Origin: Streptomyces sp. AV19
GTDB lineage: Bacteria > Actinomycetota > Actinomycetes > Streptomycetales > Streptomycetaceae
Length of the DNA: 64,000 nt
Assembly (NCBI RefSeq): GCF_015999245.1
Contig: NZ_JAEAMR010000009.1
Span: 263,806-327,805 of the forward strand
Reading direction: 5' to 3'
Shown here: in pieces, positions 14,994-23,436 of the stretch
How the letters are laid out: every line of letters starts with the position of its first letter
How positions within the stretch are numbered: position 1 is the first letter of the stretch
Translations under genes and position numbers: made by a program
Notes under the pieces: generated by a model
Databases searched by the model: none
Seen by the model: the letters and a program-made list of their open reading frames with translations, nothing else
Told to the model about the DNA's origin: nothing

Positions 14994-15866
14994 TCACCCC
15001 CCAGCACCACCACCCACCGCATCCGCCACCGCCCCCAACAGCCTCACCACACCCCCCGGCCCGTCCACCACCACATCCGCCCGCGCCGCCAGCTCGGCCA
15101 CCTCCGGACTCCCGCTGCACACCAGCACGCCCCGCACCCCCTCCCCCCGCAGCGCCTCCACCGCCCCGAACGCCGCCAAGTCGCCCAGATCGTCGCCGGC
15201 GTACAGCACGCACTCCGCGCCCACCTCGCGCACGTACTCCGCGAGGGCGACGCCCTTGTCCATGCCCGGGGGACGGAGCTCCAGCACCAGGCGGCCCGGT
15301 TCGACGATCAGGCCGTGGCGGGCGGCGAGTTCGGCCAGCGGCTCGCGGAGGGCGTGGAAGGCGGCCTGGGGGTCGGGGGCTCGGCGGGTGTGGACGGCGA
15401 CCGCCTGGCCTCCTTTGTTCTCGATGGGCGAGGATTCGGCCCAAGTGGCGGGCCAGGCACCGGATTTGGCGAGAACGCCGGGCAACTCCGCCCGGGCGGC
15501 CGCGACGCCGGGATGCGGGGCGGGCGAGCTCACCGTCCCCGAGACCGCGTCCCAGCGCTCCGCGCCGTAGTGGCCGAGAACGACCAGGTGTTCCAGACCC
15601 GCGACCCCGGCGAACCCCCCGTACCGCACGGCGACCCCGGCCGGCCGACCGGTGATCACCGCGACGGAGGCCAGGCGCGGGGCGAGCCGCGAGAGCACCG
15701 GCACGGCGCCGGGGTGGGCACGGGCCCGCTCGGGATCGGGCACGATCTCGGCGAGCGTGCCGTCGAAGTCCAGGGCGACGACCGCCCGCTGGGGCCGGGC
15801 GAGAAGCGCGGCGAGGCCCTCGCGCCCGGCGGGGGTGACGGGTTCCGGAAGGGGATGGCTGCCCAT
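14994..15866 (-). CDS. otsB: Trehalose-6-phosphate phosphatase OtsB
   Basis: A 290-residue HAD-superfamily phosphatase that releases trehalose from trehalose-6-P. HAD motif I is VVALDFDGTLAEIVPDP, motif II is SVAVITGRP, the cap motif HYGAERWD follows, then the substrate-region VEPGRLVLELRPPGMDKGVAL with Lys, and motif IV is LYAGDDLGDLAAFGAV. ATG 15866 is used; a GTG 18 bases upstream is possible. It completes the OtsA-OtsB pathway with the convergent otsA. The C-terminus is Gly-rich and ends beside a dispersed repeat. Confidence 0.93.
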   Translation of the reverse strand: MGSHPLPEPVTPAGREGLAALLARPQRAVVALDFDGTLAEIVPDPERARAHPGAVPVLSRLAPRLASVAVITGRPAGVAVRYGGFAGVAGLEHLVVLGHYGAERWDAVSGTVSSPAPHPGVAAARAELPGVLAKSGAWPATWAESSPIENKGGQAVAVHTRRAPDPQAAFHALREPLAELAARHGLIVEPGRLVLELRPPGMDKGVALAEYVREVGAECVLYAGDDLGDLAAFGAVEALRGEGVRGVLVCSGSPEVAELAARADVVVDGPGGVVRLLGAVADAVGGGAGG

Positions 15867-15932
15867 GCCCCCGACCCTACCCACGGAGTCCGGAACAGAA
15901 CGGACACGGAGTCCGGAACAGAACGGAACGGC

Positions 15933-16181
15933 TCAGCGCCGCGCCCGCCGCGCCTCCCGCAGCCGTCGCAGCCGGTTGACGGTCACGGGGTCGTGCGCGA
16001 GGGCCCGCGGGTCGTCCAGGAGCGCGTTGAGCAGCTGGTAGTAGCGGGTCGGGGTGATACCGAGCCGCTCGCGGACGGCCCGCTCCTTGGCGCCGGGGCC
16101 CGGCCAGGGCTCCCGTTCCAGGGCGAGGACGGCGAGGTCGCGTTCGGACAGCCCGGACGGCTCGGACGGCTCGGACATCAT
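15933..16181 (-). CDS. DUF3263 HTH-like small protein
   Basis: An 82-residue protein with LSERDLAVLALEREPWPGPG, AKERAVRERLGITPTRYYQL and LALAHDPVTVNRLRRLREAR-type sequence, the DUF3263 pattern. The central part looks like a helix-turn-helix resembling sigma region 4. The family is actinobacterial, and the function is unknown. Two ATGs are adjacent (16181 and 16178). It starts 11 bases after the solute-binding lipoprotein gene on the same strand, so it is probably co-transcribed with it. Confidence 0.85.
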   Translation of the reverse strand: MMSEPSEPSGLSERDLAVLALEREPWPGPGAKERAVRERLGITPTRYYQLLNALLDDPRALAHDPVTVNRLRRLREARRARR

Positions 16182-16192
16182 GGCCGCCAAGG

Positions 16193-17482
16193 CTAGCGGG
16201 ACGCGCCGTCCGTGGAGTCCGCCTCCCGCTGGATCTCGTCGAGGATGCCCTGCACGTCGGCACCCTTCTGGACGGTGCTGCCGATCTTCTCCTTGATCGT
16301 CTTGCTGACCTTCGCCCAGGAGGTCTTGTCGGCGGGGTAGAACTCGGCGTTCTTGAGCTGCTGCAGGAACGGGATCAGCTTCTTGCGCCGCGGCGTCGCG
16401 TCGTCGTCCTTCATCATCTTCTCGGACGCGGAGGTGGTCACCGGCAGCAGGTCGTACTTGCCGGTGAAGTCCAGCACGGTCTGCGTGCTGTAGAGGAAGT
16501 CGAGGAACTGGCCGACCTCCTTCTTGTGGCCGGTCTGCTTGAACGCCATGACCCAGTCGGCGACGCCCATGGTCGAGGCGGCCTTGCCGGTGCGGCCCGG
16601 CAGCGGCGCCATCCCGTACTTCAGGTCCTTGGCCTCGGCCTGCTGCATCAGGGACGGGTGGCCGTGGAGCATGCCGACCTCGCCGCGGACGAAGGCGTCG
16701 AAGAGCTCCTGGCGGTTGGTGCGGGCGGGGTTTCCGGGGCCGGTGAGGTCCTTGCCGACGAGCTCGTCGCGCAGCCACTCGAAGGCCTCGACGTTCTTCG
16801 AGTGACCGATGGTGTAGTTGCCGTTCCTGTCGGTGTAGCCACCGCCGCCGCCCAGCATCCACAGCATCGTCTCGGCCGGCGCCTCCTCGGGGCCCAGCGG
16901 CAGGCCGAAGGGGATCTTCACCTTGGCGGCCTTCAGCCTGACGGCCGCGGCCTGGAGCTCGGCCCACGTCTCGGGGGCCTTGGCGATCCCGGCCTTCTCG
17001 AAGAGCGCCTTGTTGTAGAAGAGCAGTCGCGTGGAGGAGACGAACGGCAGGCCGTACTGCATCCGGTGCACCTCGCCCGCATTGCCGATCGAGGTGATGA
17101 AGTCGGCCTGGGTGGGGACGGAGAGCAGCTGGTCGGCGCTGAGCAGCTTGCCGGCCGCGGCGAAGTCGGCGTACGCGCCGATCTGCGCGATGTCCGGCGC
17201 GTTGCCGGCCGCGACCATGTCGGCGACCTTCTTGTCGACGTCGGTCCAGCTGTAGACCTGGACCTCGACCTTGACGCCGCTGTGGTCGCCCATGAAGGTA
17301 CGGGCCACCGACTCCCAGTACTTCTGGGAGCTGTTCTCCGGCTTGCCGTCGCCGTACTCGGCCGCGACCACCGTCAGCGTCTTGCCGCCGGGACCGCCCC
17401 CGCTGCACGCCGTGAGCGTGGGCGCCATCGCCGCCGTGGCGGCACCCGCCGCCGAGAGACCCAAGAAACGCCGCCGCTGCAC
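16193..17482 (-). CDS. ABC sugar transporter solute-binding lipoprotein (family 1)
   Basis: A 429-residue secreted binding protein. The N-terminus MQRRRFLGLSAAGAATAA is Tat-like, followed by the lipobox LTAC (Cys about residue 26). The mature protein has the family 1 layout (WTDVDKKVADMVAAGNAPDI, RLLFYNKALFEKAGI, APETWAELQAAA, AFVRGEVGMLHGHPSLMQQ). GTG start, with AAGGGCGG about seven bases upstream. No permease genes are adjacent. ATP supply is likely MsiK (42.0 kb), the shared ATPase for several Streptomyces sugar importers. Divergent from a SIS isomerase and near nagKA, it probably imports an amino sugar or a chitin- or glycan-derived oligosaccharide; the substrate is unproven. Confidence 0.9.
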   Translation of the reverse strand: MQRRRFLGLSAAGAATAAMAPTLTACSGGGPGGKTLTVVAAEYGDGKPENSSQKYWESVARTFMGDHSGVKVEVQVYSWTDVDKKVADMVAAGNAPDIAQIGAYADFAAAGKLLSADQLLSVPTQADFITSIGNAGEVHRMQYGLPFVSSTRLLFYNKALFEKAGIAKAPETWAELQAAAVRLKAAKVKIPFGLPLGPEEAPAETMLWMLGGGGGYTDRNGNYTIGHSKNVEAFEWLRDELVGKDLTGPGNPARTNRQELFDAFVRGEVGMLHGHPSLMQQAEAKDLKYGMAPLPGRTGKAASTMGVADWVMAFKQTGHKKEVGQFLDFLYSTQTVLDFTGKYDLLPVTTSASEKMMKDDDATPRRKKLIPFLQQLKNAEFYPADKTSWAKVSKTIKEKIGSTVQKGADVQGILDEIQREADSTDGASR

Positions 17483-17665
17483 TTGCTTTCCGCCCTTGTG
17501 GTTGTGATCGTCCGACCTCGCCGAGACCGCGTGTCGCTCCGAGTCTCTTCCGCGCCACCTTAAGGGCTCTTCGAACGGGCACTCGCCCCGGCCTCACCCT
17601 TCCGTTTTCCGCCGCCGGGCTGCTATCCACGGATGACCCGCCGGATTCATGGAGGAGCCCAGGTC

Positions 17666-18559
17666 ATGGCTGTTTCCCGTACCGCGTCCGAACTCGTCTC
17701 CCAGCCCGACTGCTGGCGCCGGGCCGCCTCCGCGCCCATCGCCGAGGGGCTTCCGCTTCCCGGCGAACGGGTCGCCGTCACCGGCTGCGGCACGTCCTGG
17801 TTCATGGCCCAGGGGTACGCCGCGCTGCGGGAGGCGGCGGGGGACGGCGAGACGGACGCGTTCCCGGCGTCCGAGTTCCCGGCGGGGCGGCGCGCCGCGT
17901 ACGACCGGGTCGTGGCGATCACCCGCTCCGGGACGACGACGGAGGTCCTGGACCTCCTCGCCGCCCTGCGCGGCGGCCCCGCCCTGCTGGCGGTGACCGC
18001 CGATCCGGACACTCCGGTGATGCGGGCGGCGGACGCGGTGGCGGTGCTGGACTGGGCGGACGAGGAGTCCGTCGTCCAGACCCGGTTCGCGACGACGGCC
18101 CTGGCGCTGCTGCGGGCCGCCCTGCCCGGCGGCGCGGACGCGGTGGCCGCGGCCGCGGACGCGGCGGAGGCCGCCCTCGCGGAGCCGCTCCCGGCGGAGG
18201 TGGTGGAGGCGGAGCAGTGGACGTTCCTTGGCCGCGGCTGGGCGTACGGGCTCGCGCAGGAGGCGGCGCTGAAGATGAGGGAGGCGGCGGGGGCGTGGAC
18301 GGAGGCGTACCCGTCCATGGAGTACCGCCACGGGCCGGTGGCGATCGCCGGGCCGGGCCGGGTGACGTGGTCCTTCGGCCCGCTGCCGGAGGGCCTGGAG
18401 AAAGCGGTGGCCCTGGCGGGCGGCTCGGTGGCGGGCGGGGGCGACCCGCTGGCGGAGCTGGTGCGCGCGCAGCGGGCGGCGGTCGCGGTGGCGGAGCGGC
18501 GGGGGTACGACCCGGACCGGCCGCGGGGGCTCACGCGGAGCGTGATCCTCACGCGGTGA
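17666..18559 (+). CDS. SIS-domain sugar-phosphate isomerase/deaminase (AgaS/GlmS-like)
   Basis: A 297-residue protein with two SIS modules and no glutaminase domain. VAVTGCGTSWFMAQGYAALR and VAITRSGTTTEVLDLLAALR are the first module's phosphate loops. FLGRGWAYGLAQEAALKMRE and AYPSMEYRHGPVAIAGPG belong to the second, and the Glu/His (EYRHGP) are typical of GlmS and AgaS isomerases. ATG 17666 has GGAGGAG eight bases upstream. With nagK, nagA, PfkB and aldolase genes following, it could deaminate and isomerise galactosamine-6-P to tagatose-6-P (AgaS) or glucosamine-6-P to fructose-6-P (NagB-II). Confidence 0.85.
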   Translation: MAVSRTASELVSQPDCWRRAASAPIAEGLPLPGERVAVTGCGTSWFMAQGYAALREAAGDGETDAFPASEFPAGRRAAYDRVVAITRSGTTTEVLDLLAALRGGPALLAVTADPDTPVMRAADAVAVLDWADEESVVQTRFATTALALLRAALPGGADAVAAAADAAEAALAEPLPAEVVEAEQWTFLGRGWAYGLAQEAALKMREAAGAWTEAYPSMEYRHGPVAIAGPGRVTWSFGPLPEGLEKAVALAGGSVAGGGDPLAELVRAQRAAVAVAERRGYDPDRPRGLTRSVILTR

Positions 18560-19131
18560 GGGGCGGGCGGCGGGCGCCGCGGCCTCAGCCTTTGCCCGGC
18601 GGGCACCCGCGCCGTCCGGCCGAGCGCCGATCGACGACTGACGACTTACGGCGCGTTGCGGCGCGTCGGCCCAGCCCCACCCACGCACCACCGGCACCCA
18701 ACCCGCAGCGTTCGCCCACCAGCGGGGGCCGGACGCCGTCGGCGACCCACGGCACGTCGCGGAGCACGCGCCTGCGGCGCGTCGGCGGCGCTCGCTCGCA
18801 GCCGGTGCGGCGCCGCCCCACCCGCCGCCGCGCACGCCGCCGCGCACGCCGACGGCGCCCGGGCCCCAACGGTGAGCGAACCCTCACTGCGAGGGCGCCG
18901 GATGGCGCGCGGGTGGGGTGGGCCGGGCACCGGGTGGCACGCGGGTGGGGCTGGGCCGACGCGCCGCAGGCGCGTGCCCCCCGGACCACCCGCAGTCGCC
19001 GACGGGCACTCGGCCGCCGGAGCCGCCGGGCCACGCCGCAGGCGCCGGCCCACGGCCGCCACGGCGCGCCGCCCGTCCAACGCGCCGCCCCCTCCGCGGG
19101 AACAGCGCCCCGCGAACCCACCACTCCCCCG
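18560..19131. repeat. GC-rich noncoding region with long inverted repeats
   Basis: About 570 bases with no convincing gene. A 27-nt unit at 18658-18684 (core GCGCGTCGGCCCAGCCCCAC) recurs inverted at 18941-18967 with one mismatch. A 23-nt unit at 18764-18786 (core CACGCGCCTGCGGCGCGTCG) recurs inverted and exact at 18955-18977. The overlapping frames are repeat-driven and lack ribosome sites. It separates the SIS gene from the nagKA promoter. Confidence 0.65.
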
Positions 19132-19147
19132 AGTGGACTAGACCTTT
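19132..19147 (+). promoter_or_regulatory. DasR-responsive element upstream of nagK-nagA
   Basis: AGTG-GACTAGAC-CTTT matches the DasR consensus (A/C-rich arms around GTCTAGAC) at about 13 of 16 positions. It lies 28 bases before the nagK GTG. DasR, a GntR-family repressor released by glucosamine-6-P, is known to control nagKA in streptomycetes. Confidence 0.75.
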
Positions 19148-19175
19148 CACGCCCCCACGCGCGACACTACCTCCC

Positions 19176-20138
19176 GTGAAACATGTCATCGCCCTCGACG
19201 TGGGCGGCACCGGCATCAAGGCCGCCCTCATCGGCGACGCGGACACCCGGCTCCTGCACGAGACCCGCCGGCCCACCGGCCGCGCCCGCGGCCCGGAGGC
19301 CGTCGTCGAGGGCATCCTCGACCTCGCCGCGGAGCTGTACGCCCTCGGCGAGAAGGAGCTGGGCGAACCGCCGGCCGCCGCCGGCGCCGCCGTCCCCGGC
19401 ATCGTCGACACCCGCACCGGCACCGCCGTCTACGCCGCCAACCTCGGCTGGCGCGACCTCCCGCTCCGCGACCTGCTGAGCCGTCGGCTGGGCGGCATCC
19501 CCGTCGCCCTCGGCCACGACGCCCGCACCGCCGGCCTCGCCGAGGGCCGCGTCGGCGCCGGCCGGGGCGCCGACCGCTTCCTGTTCGTGCCGCTCGGCAC
19601 CGGCATCGCGGGCGCGATCGGCATCGACGGCCGCGTCGAGGAGGGCGCCAACGGCTCCGCCGGCGAGATCGGCCACATCGCCGTACGCCGCGGCCCCGAC
19701 GCCCCGGTCTGCGGCTGCGGCGCCCGCGGCTGCCTGGAGACGCTCGCCTCCGCGGCCGCGATCGGCCGCGCCTGGGCCGAGGCGTCCGGAAACGCGACGG
19801 CCGACGCCGCCGACTGCGCCCGCGCCGTCGAGGCCGGCGACCCGGCCGCCGCCCGCGTCTGGCAGGACGCGATCGACGCCCTCGCCGACGGCCTCGTCAC
19901 CGGACTGACGCTGCTCGACCCCCGTACGCTGATCATCGGCGGCGGCCTCGCCGAAGCCGGCGAGACCCTGTTCCGGCCGCTGCGCGCGGCGGTCGCGGAG
20001 CGCGTCACCTTCCAGAAAATCCCCCTCATCGTCCCGGCGGCCCTCGGCGACACCGCCGGCTGCCTGGGCGCGGGCCTGCTCGCCCGGGATCTGCTCAGCG
20101 CCCCAGACACCCCAAACACCACGGAGGTAACCGGCTGA
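19176..20138 (+). CDS. nagK: ROK-family amino-sugar kinase NagK
   Basis: A 320-residue ROK kinase phosphorylating N-acetylglucosamine, or a related hexosamine, with ATP. VIALDVGGTGIKAALIG is the N-terminal phosphate loop, GAAVPGIVDTRTG follows, and PVALGHDARTAGLAE supplies the catalytic Asp region. The ROK signature with zinc ligands is GEIGHIAVRRGPDAPVCGCG followed by ARGCLETLAS. GTG 19176 begins MKHVIALDV; longer upstream frames run through the repeat region and the DasR site. The stop overlaps the nagA start (TGATG), so translation is coupled. Confidence 0.93.
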   Translation: MKHVIALDVGGTGIKAALIGDADTRLLHETRRPTGRARGPEAVVEGILDLAAELYALGEKELGEPPAAAGAAVPGIVDTRTGTAVYAANLGWRDLPLRDLLSRRLGGIPVALGHDARTAGLAEGRVGAGRGADRFLFVPLGTGIAGAIGIDGRVEEGANGSAGEIGHIAVRRGPDAPVCGCGARGCLETLASAAAIGRAWAEASGNATADAADCARAVEAGDPAAARVWQDAIDALADGLVTGLTLLDPRTLIIGGGLAEAGETLFRPLRAAVAERVTFQKIPLIVPAALGDTAGCLGAGLLARDLLSAPDTPNTTEVTG

Positions 20139-21292
20139 TGGTCGAACGAACGGTTCTCGACGGCGCCCGTGTCGTCCTGCCGACCGGGGTGGCGGAGAAC
20201 GGCCGGCTCACGGTCGAGGGCACCCGCATCGTCGCGGACGCCCCCGAGGAGCCGCCGACCTGGGACCTCACCGGCCACTGGATCGTCCCCGGCTTCGTGG
20301 ACATGCACGTCCACGGCGGCGGCGGCGCCTCCTTCTCCTCCGGCGACCCGGAAGAGGCCCTCACCGCCGTCCGCGCGCACCGCGCCCACGGCACGACCAC
20401 CATGGTCGCCTCGACCGTCACCGGCGACCTGGACGACCTCGCCCGGCAGGCCGCCGTCCTCGCCGAGCTGACCCAGCAGGGCGAGCTGGCGGGCATCCAC
20501 TTCGAGGGCCCGTTCATCTCCCCGCACCGCTGCGGCGCGCACCAGCCGGACCTGCTGCGCGACCCCGACCCGTCGGACGTCCGCAAGCTCCTCGACGCCG
20601 CGCACGGCACCGCCCGCATGATGACGCTGGCGCCGGAGCTCCCCGGCGGCCTGGACTCGGTCCGGCTCCTCGCCGACCACGGCGTCATCGCGGCCGTCGG
20701 CCACACGGACTCGACGTACGAGGCGACCCTCGACGCCATCGACGCGGGCGCCACCGTCGCCACCCACCTCTTCAACGCGATGCCGTCCCTCCTGCACCGC
20801 GCCCCCGGCCCGATCGCCGCGCTGCTGGAGGACGAGCGCGTCACCGTCGAGCTGATCAACGACGGGACGCACCTCCACCCGTCCGTCCTGGAGCTGGCGT
20901 TCGCCCGCGCGGGCGCGGACCGGGTCGCGTTCATCACCGACGCGATGGGCGCGGCCGGCATGAGCGACGGCATGTACGCGCTGGGCCCGATGAAGGTCGA
21001 GGTCAAGGACGCGGTCGCGCGGATCGCCGACGGCCCGACGGCGGGCTCGATCGCCGGCTCGACCCTGACCCTGGACACGGCCTTCCGCCGCGCGGTGACC
21101 GTCGACCGGCTCCCGGTCGAGGACGCCGTGCGCGCCCTGTCGGCCACCCCGGCCCGCCTGCTGGGCGTGTCGGACCGGGTCGGCTCGCTGGAGGAGGGCA
21201 AGGACGCGGACCTCGTCGTACTCGACGCGGCGTTCGAACTCGTCGGCGTGATGCGCAAGGGCGAATGGCTGATTCGCCCCGAAGTGCGGTAG
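20138..21292 (+). CDS. nagA: N-acetylglucosamine-6-phosphate deacetylase NagA
   Basis: A 384-residue amidohydrolase removing acetate from GlcNAc-6-P (or GalNAc-6-P). Metal and substrate motifs are VPGFVDMHVHGGGGASF, GIHFEGPFISPHRCGAH, VGHTDSTYEATL, THLFNAMPSLLHR and the catalytic-Asp region VAFITDAMGAAGM. The length is typical. It is fused in translation to nagK by a TGATG overlap and shares its DasR-like promoter site. The product glucosamine-6-P is itself the DasR effector, giving feedback. A strong hairpin terminator follows. Confidence 0.95.
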   Translation: MVERTVLDGARVVLPTGVAENGRLTVEGTRIVADAPEEPPTWDLTGHWIVPGFVDMHVHGGGGASFSSGDPEEALTAVRAHRAHGTTTMVASTVTGDLDDLARQAAVLAELTQQGELAGIHFEGPFISPHRCGAHQPDLLRDPDPSDVRKLLDAAHGTARMMTLAPELPGGLDSVRLLADHGVIAAVGHTDSTYEATLDAIDAGATVATHLFNAMPSLLHRAPGPIAALLEDERVTVELINDGTHLHPSVLELAFARAGADRVAFITDAMGAAGMSDGMYALGPMKVEVKDAVARIADGPTAGSIAGSTLTLDTAFRRAVTVDRLPVEDAVRALSATPARLLGVSDRVGSLEEGKDADLVVLDAAFELVGVMRKGEWLIRPEVR

Positions 21293-21312
21293 TTCTCCCC
21301 GAGGTTGATGAA

Positions 21313-21345
21313 CAGCGGCAGGTCCCGGGTCTGGGCCTGCCGCTG
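21313..21345 (+). terminator. Terminator after nagKA
   Basis: CAGCGGCAGG, a 13-base loop, then CCTGCCGCTG, followed by CTGTTTTGG. It is a 10-bp perfect stem with a short T-run. It separates nagKA from the kinase-aldolase pair. Confidence 0.85.
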
Positions 21346-21421
21346 CTGTTTTGGCATGATCGCTCCCGCAGTCGCGTCCACGCGCCACCGCCCTGCCCGC
21401 CCGGTCCGAGAGAGGTCGCCG

Positions 21422-22351
21422 ATGATCCTCACGGTCACGCTCAACGCCGCGCTCGACCTCACCTACCGGGTGCCGAGACTGCGTCCGCACACCGCGCACC
21501 GGGTCACCGACGCGGTCGAACGGCCGGGCGGCAAGGGCCTCAACGTGGCGCGCGTCCTGGCCCGGCTGGGCCACGCCGCCACTGTCACGGGCTTCGCCGG
21601 CGGCCCGACCGGGGAGACCCTGCGCCGCCTCCTCTCGGACACCTCCCCCGCCCTGACGGACGCCCTGGTGCCCGTCACCGGCTCCACCCGCCGCACGGTC
21701 GCCGTCGTCGACGCGGCCACCGGCGACACGACGCAACTCAACGAGCCGGGCCCGCAGATCACCCCCGCCGAGTGGTCCGCCTTCACCACCCGCTACGACC
21801 GGCTCCTCGACGGCGCGGGGGCCGTCGCCCTGTGCGGCAGCCTCCCGCCGGGCGTACCGGTCGGCGCGTACGCCCACCTGATCCGCCAGGCCCGGGCCCG
21901 CCGCATCCCCGTCCTCCTCGACACGGACGGCGAACCGCTGCGCCGCGGCATCGCGGCCCGCCCCGACGTCGTCAAGCCCAACGCCGTCGAACTCGCCGCC
22001 CTCACCGGCTCGACGGAGCCCCTGCGCGCGGCCCTCGACGCCCGGCGCCGCGGCGCCCACGCGGTCGCCGCGACCCTGGGCCCCGACGGCATGCTCGTCG
22101 TCACCCCCGACGGCACCTGGCGCGCCACCCCGCCGGCCCGCGTCAAGGGCAACCCCACGGGCGCGGGCGACTCGGCCGTCGCCGGCCTCCTCTCGGCCTG
22201 GCTGGAGGGCCTCCCGTGGCCGGACCGGCTGACCCGCGCGGTGGCCCTGTCGGCCGCGACGGTCCGGGCGGCGACGGCCGGGGAGTACGACGAGGGGGCG
22301 TACGAGGCGGCACTGCCGCTGGTGAAAGCAGTCCCCCTGGGAGGGAGTTGA
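21422..22351 (+). CDS. PfkB-family phosphofructokinase / tagatose-6-phosphate kinase (LacC/FruK-like)
   Basis: A 309-residue ribokinase-fold enzyme. ILTVTLNAALDLTYRVP opens it as in FruK and LacC. RPGGKGLNVARVLARLG is PfkB signature 1 and RVKGNPTGAGDSAVAGLLSA is signature 2 with the catalytic Asp; PDVVKPNAVELAALTG lies between. GAGAGG precedes the ATG. The aldolase gene starts six bases after its stop, so the pair acts in series. In the context of an AgaS-like isomerase and nagA, tagatose-6-P is the attractive substrate, giving tagatose-1,6-bisphosphate. Fructose-1-P or fructose-6-P remain possible. Confidence 0.88.
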   Translation: MILTVTLNAALDLTYRVPRLRPHTAHRVTDAVERPGGKGLNVARVLARLGHAATVTGFAGGPTGETLRRLLSDTSPALTDALVPVTGSTRRTVAVVDAATGDTTQLNEPGPQITPAEWSAFTTRYDRLLDGAGAVALCGSLPPGVPVGAYAHLIRQARARRIPVLLDTDGEPLRRGIAARPDVVKPNAVELAALTGSTEPLRAALDARRRGAHAVAATLGPDGMLVVTPDGTWRATPPARVKGNPTGAGDSAVAGLLSAWLEGLPWPDRLTRAVALSAATVRAATAGEYDEGAYEAALPLVKAVPLGGS

Positions 22352-22357
22352 CCCGCC

Positions 22358-23185
22358 TTGCCCCTGACCCGCACTGCGGACCTGCTGGCGAACGGCTCGC
22401 CGCCCGTGGCCGCGTTCAACGTCATCACCGTCGAGCACGCCGAGGCCATCGCGGCGGGCGCGGAGGCGGCGGGCCGCCCGGCCATCCTCCAACTCTCGGA
22501 GAACGCCGTGAAGTTCCACGGCGGCCGCCTGGCGCCCATCGCCTCGGCCGCCTCGGCCGTAGCCCGCGCCTCCTCCGCCCCCCTGGCTCTCCACCTGGAC
22601 CACGTCGAGTCGGCGGACCTCCTCCACGCCGCATCCGCCCACGACTTCTCGTCCGTCATGTACGACGCGTCGAAGCTCCCCTACGCGGAAAACGTCAAGG
22701 CGACGGCCGAAGCGGCCCGCTGGGCCCACGCCCGGGGCCTGTGGCTGGAGGCCGAACTGGGCCGCGTGGGCGGCAAACCGGGCGATGCCCACACGCCGGG
22801 CGTCCGCACGGACCCGGCGGAGGCGGAGGCGTACGTCGCGGACACGGGCGTGGACGCGTTGGCTGTCGCGGTCGGCTCCACCCACGCGATGACGTCCCGC
22901 ACCGCCGCCCTCGACCACACCCTGATCGCAACCCTCCGCGCCGCCGTCCCCGTCCCCCTCGTCCTCCACGGCTCGTCCGGCGTCCCGGACGACGAACTCC
23001 GCCGCGCGGTCGCCTCCGGCATCGCGAAGATCAACGTGGGCACGGCCCTCAACACGGCCTATACGGGCGCCATCCGCGCCTTCCTGGAGGCCCACCCGTC
23101 CACGGTGGACCCCCGCCGCTACCTCGCCCCCGCGCGGGAGGCGATGGCGGCGACGGTGGAGCGGATCCTTCGTGTGATCGGCTGA
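22358..23185 (+). CDS. Class II fructose/tagatose-bisphosphate aldolase (KbaY/GatY-like)
   Basis: A 275-residue zinc aldolase cleaving a ketohexose bisphosphate to DHAP and glyceraldehyde-3-P. PVAAFNVITVEHAEAIAAGA is the conserved opening. LALHLDHVESADL holds the catalytic Asp and first zinc His, LEAELGRVGGKPGD the Glu region, AVGSTHAM the second zinc His, and LVLHGSSGVPDDEL plus IAKINVGTALN the phosphate site. The start is TTG with GGAGGGAG upstream. At 275 residues it is closer to KbaY/GatY than to the longer FbaA. It probably completes a tagatose-type amino-sugar pathway with the preceding kinase. Confidence 0.88.
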   Translation: MPLTRTADLLANGSPPVAAFNVITVEHAEAIAAGAEAAGRPAILQLSENAVKFHGGRLAPIASAASAVARASSAPLALHLDHVESADLLHAASAHDFSSVMYDASKLPYAENVKATAEAARWAHARGLWLEAELGRVGGKPGDAHTPGVRTDPAEAEAYVADTGVDALAVAVGSTHAMTSRTAALDHTLIATLRAAVPVPLVLHGSSGVPDDELRRAVASGIAKINVGTALNTAYTGAIRAFLEAHPSTVDPRRYLAPAREAMAATVERILRVIG

Positions 23186-23234
23186 CGCCGGGCAACCTCG
23201 TGGGGCGGCATGGTGCTCTGCCGGGCGTCCGCCT

Positions 23235-23286
23235 CGTCTCGGGCCCTTCGGGCCCAAAGAAGGCTGGCTACGGGAGGGGAGGGCCG
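23235..23286 (-). repeat. Dispersed repeat C, copy 1 (GGGCCCTTCGGGCCC block)
   Basis: CGTCTCGGGCCCTTCGGGCC then CAAAGAAGGCTGGCTACGG. It is inverted relative to copies at 23491 and 25904 and forms the left arm of a ~300-base inverted structure with the first of these. Confidence 0.8.
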
Positions 23287-23375
23287 GGGCCGGCTCGCGG
23301 GTGCGGGCGGGCCGGGACGGGACGGGAGGGCGGAGTGTGCAGGTCGGCGGCCGTGTGATCGTTGAATGTTTGATT

Positions 23376-23436
23376 GCGGGCGATTTGGTCGTGCGAGCGG
23401 CCCGGGATCGCCCGGGGCACGAACCAAATCGCCCGC
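23376..23436. repeat. Nested inverted repeat between two repeat C copies
   Basis: GCGGGCGATTTGGTCGTGC (19 bases) is mirrored by GCACGAACCAAATCGCCCGC with one bulged base, around a 22-base GC-rich centre. It lies midway between the inverted repeat C copies and is relatively AT-rich for the genome. Confidence 0.8.
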
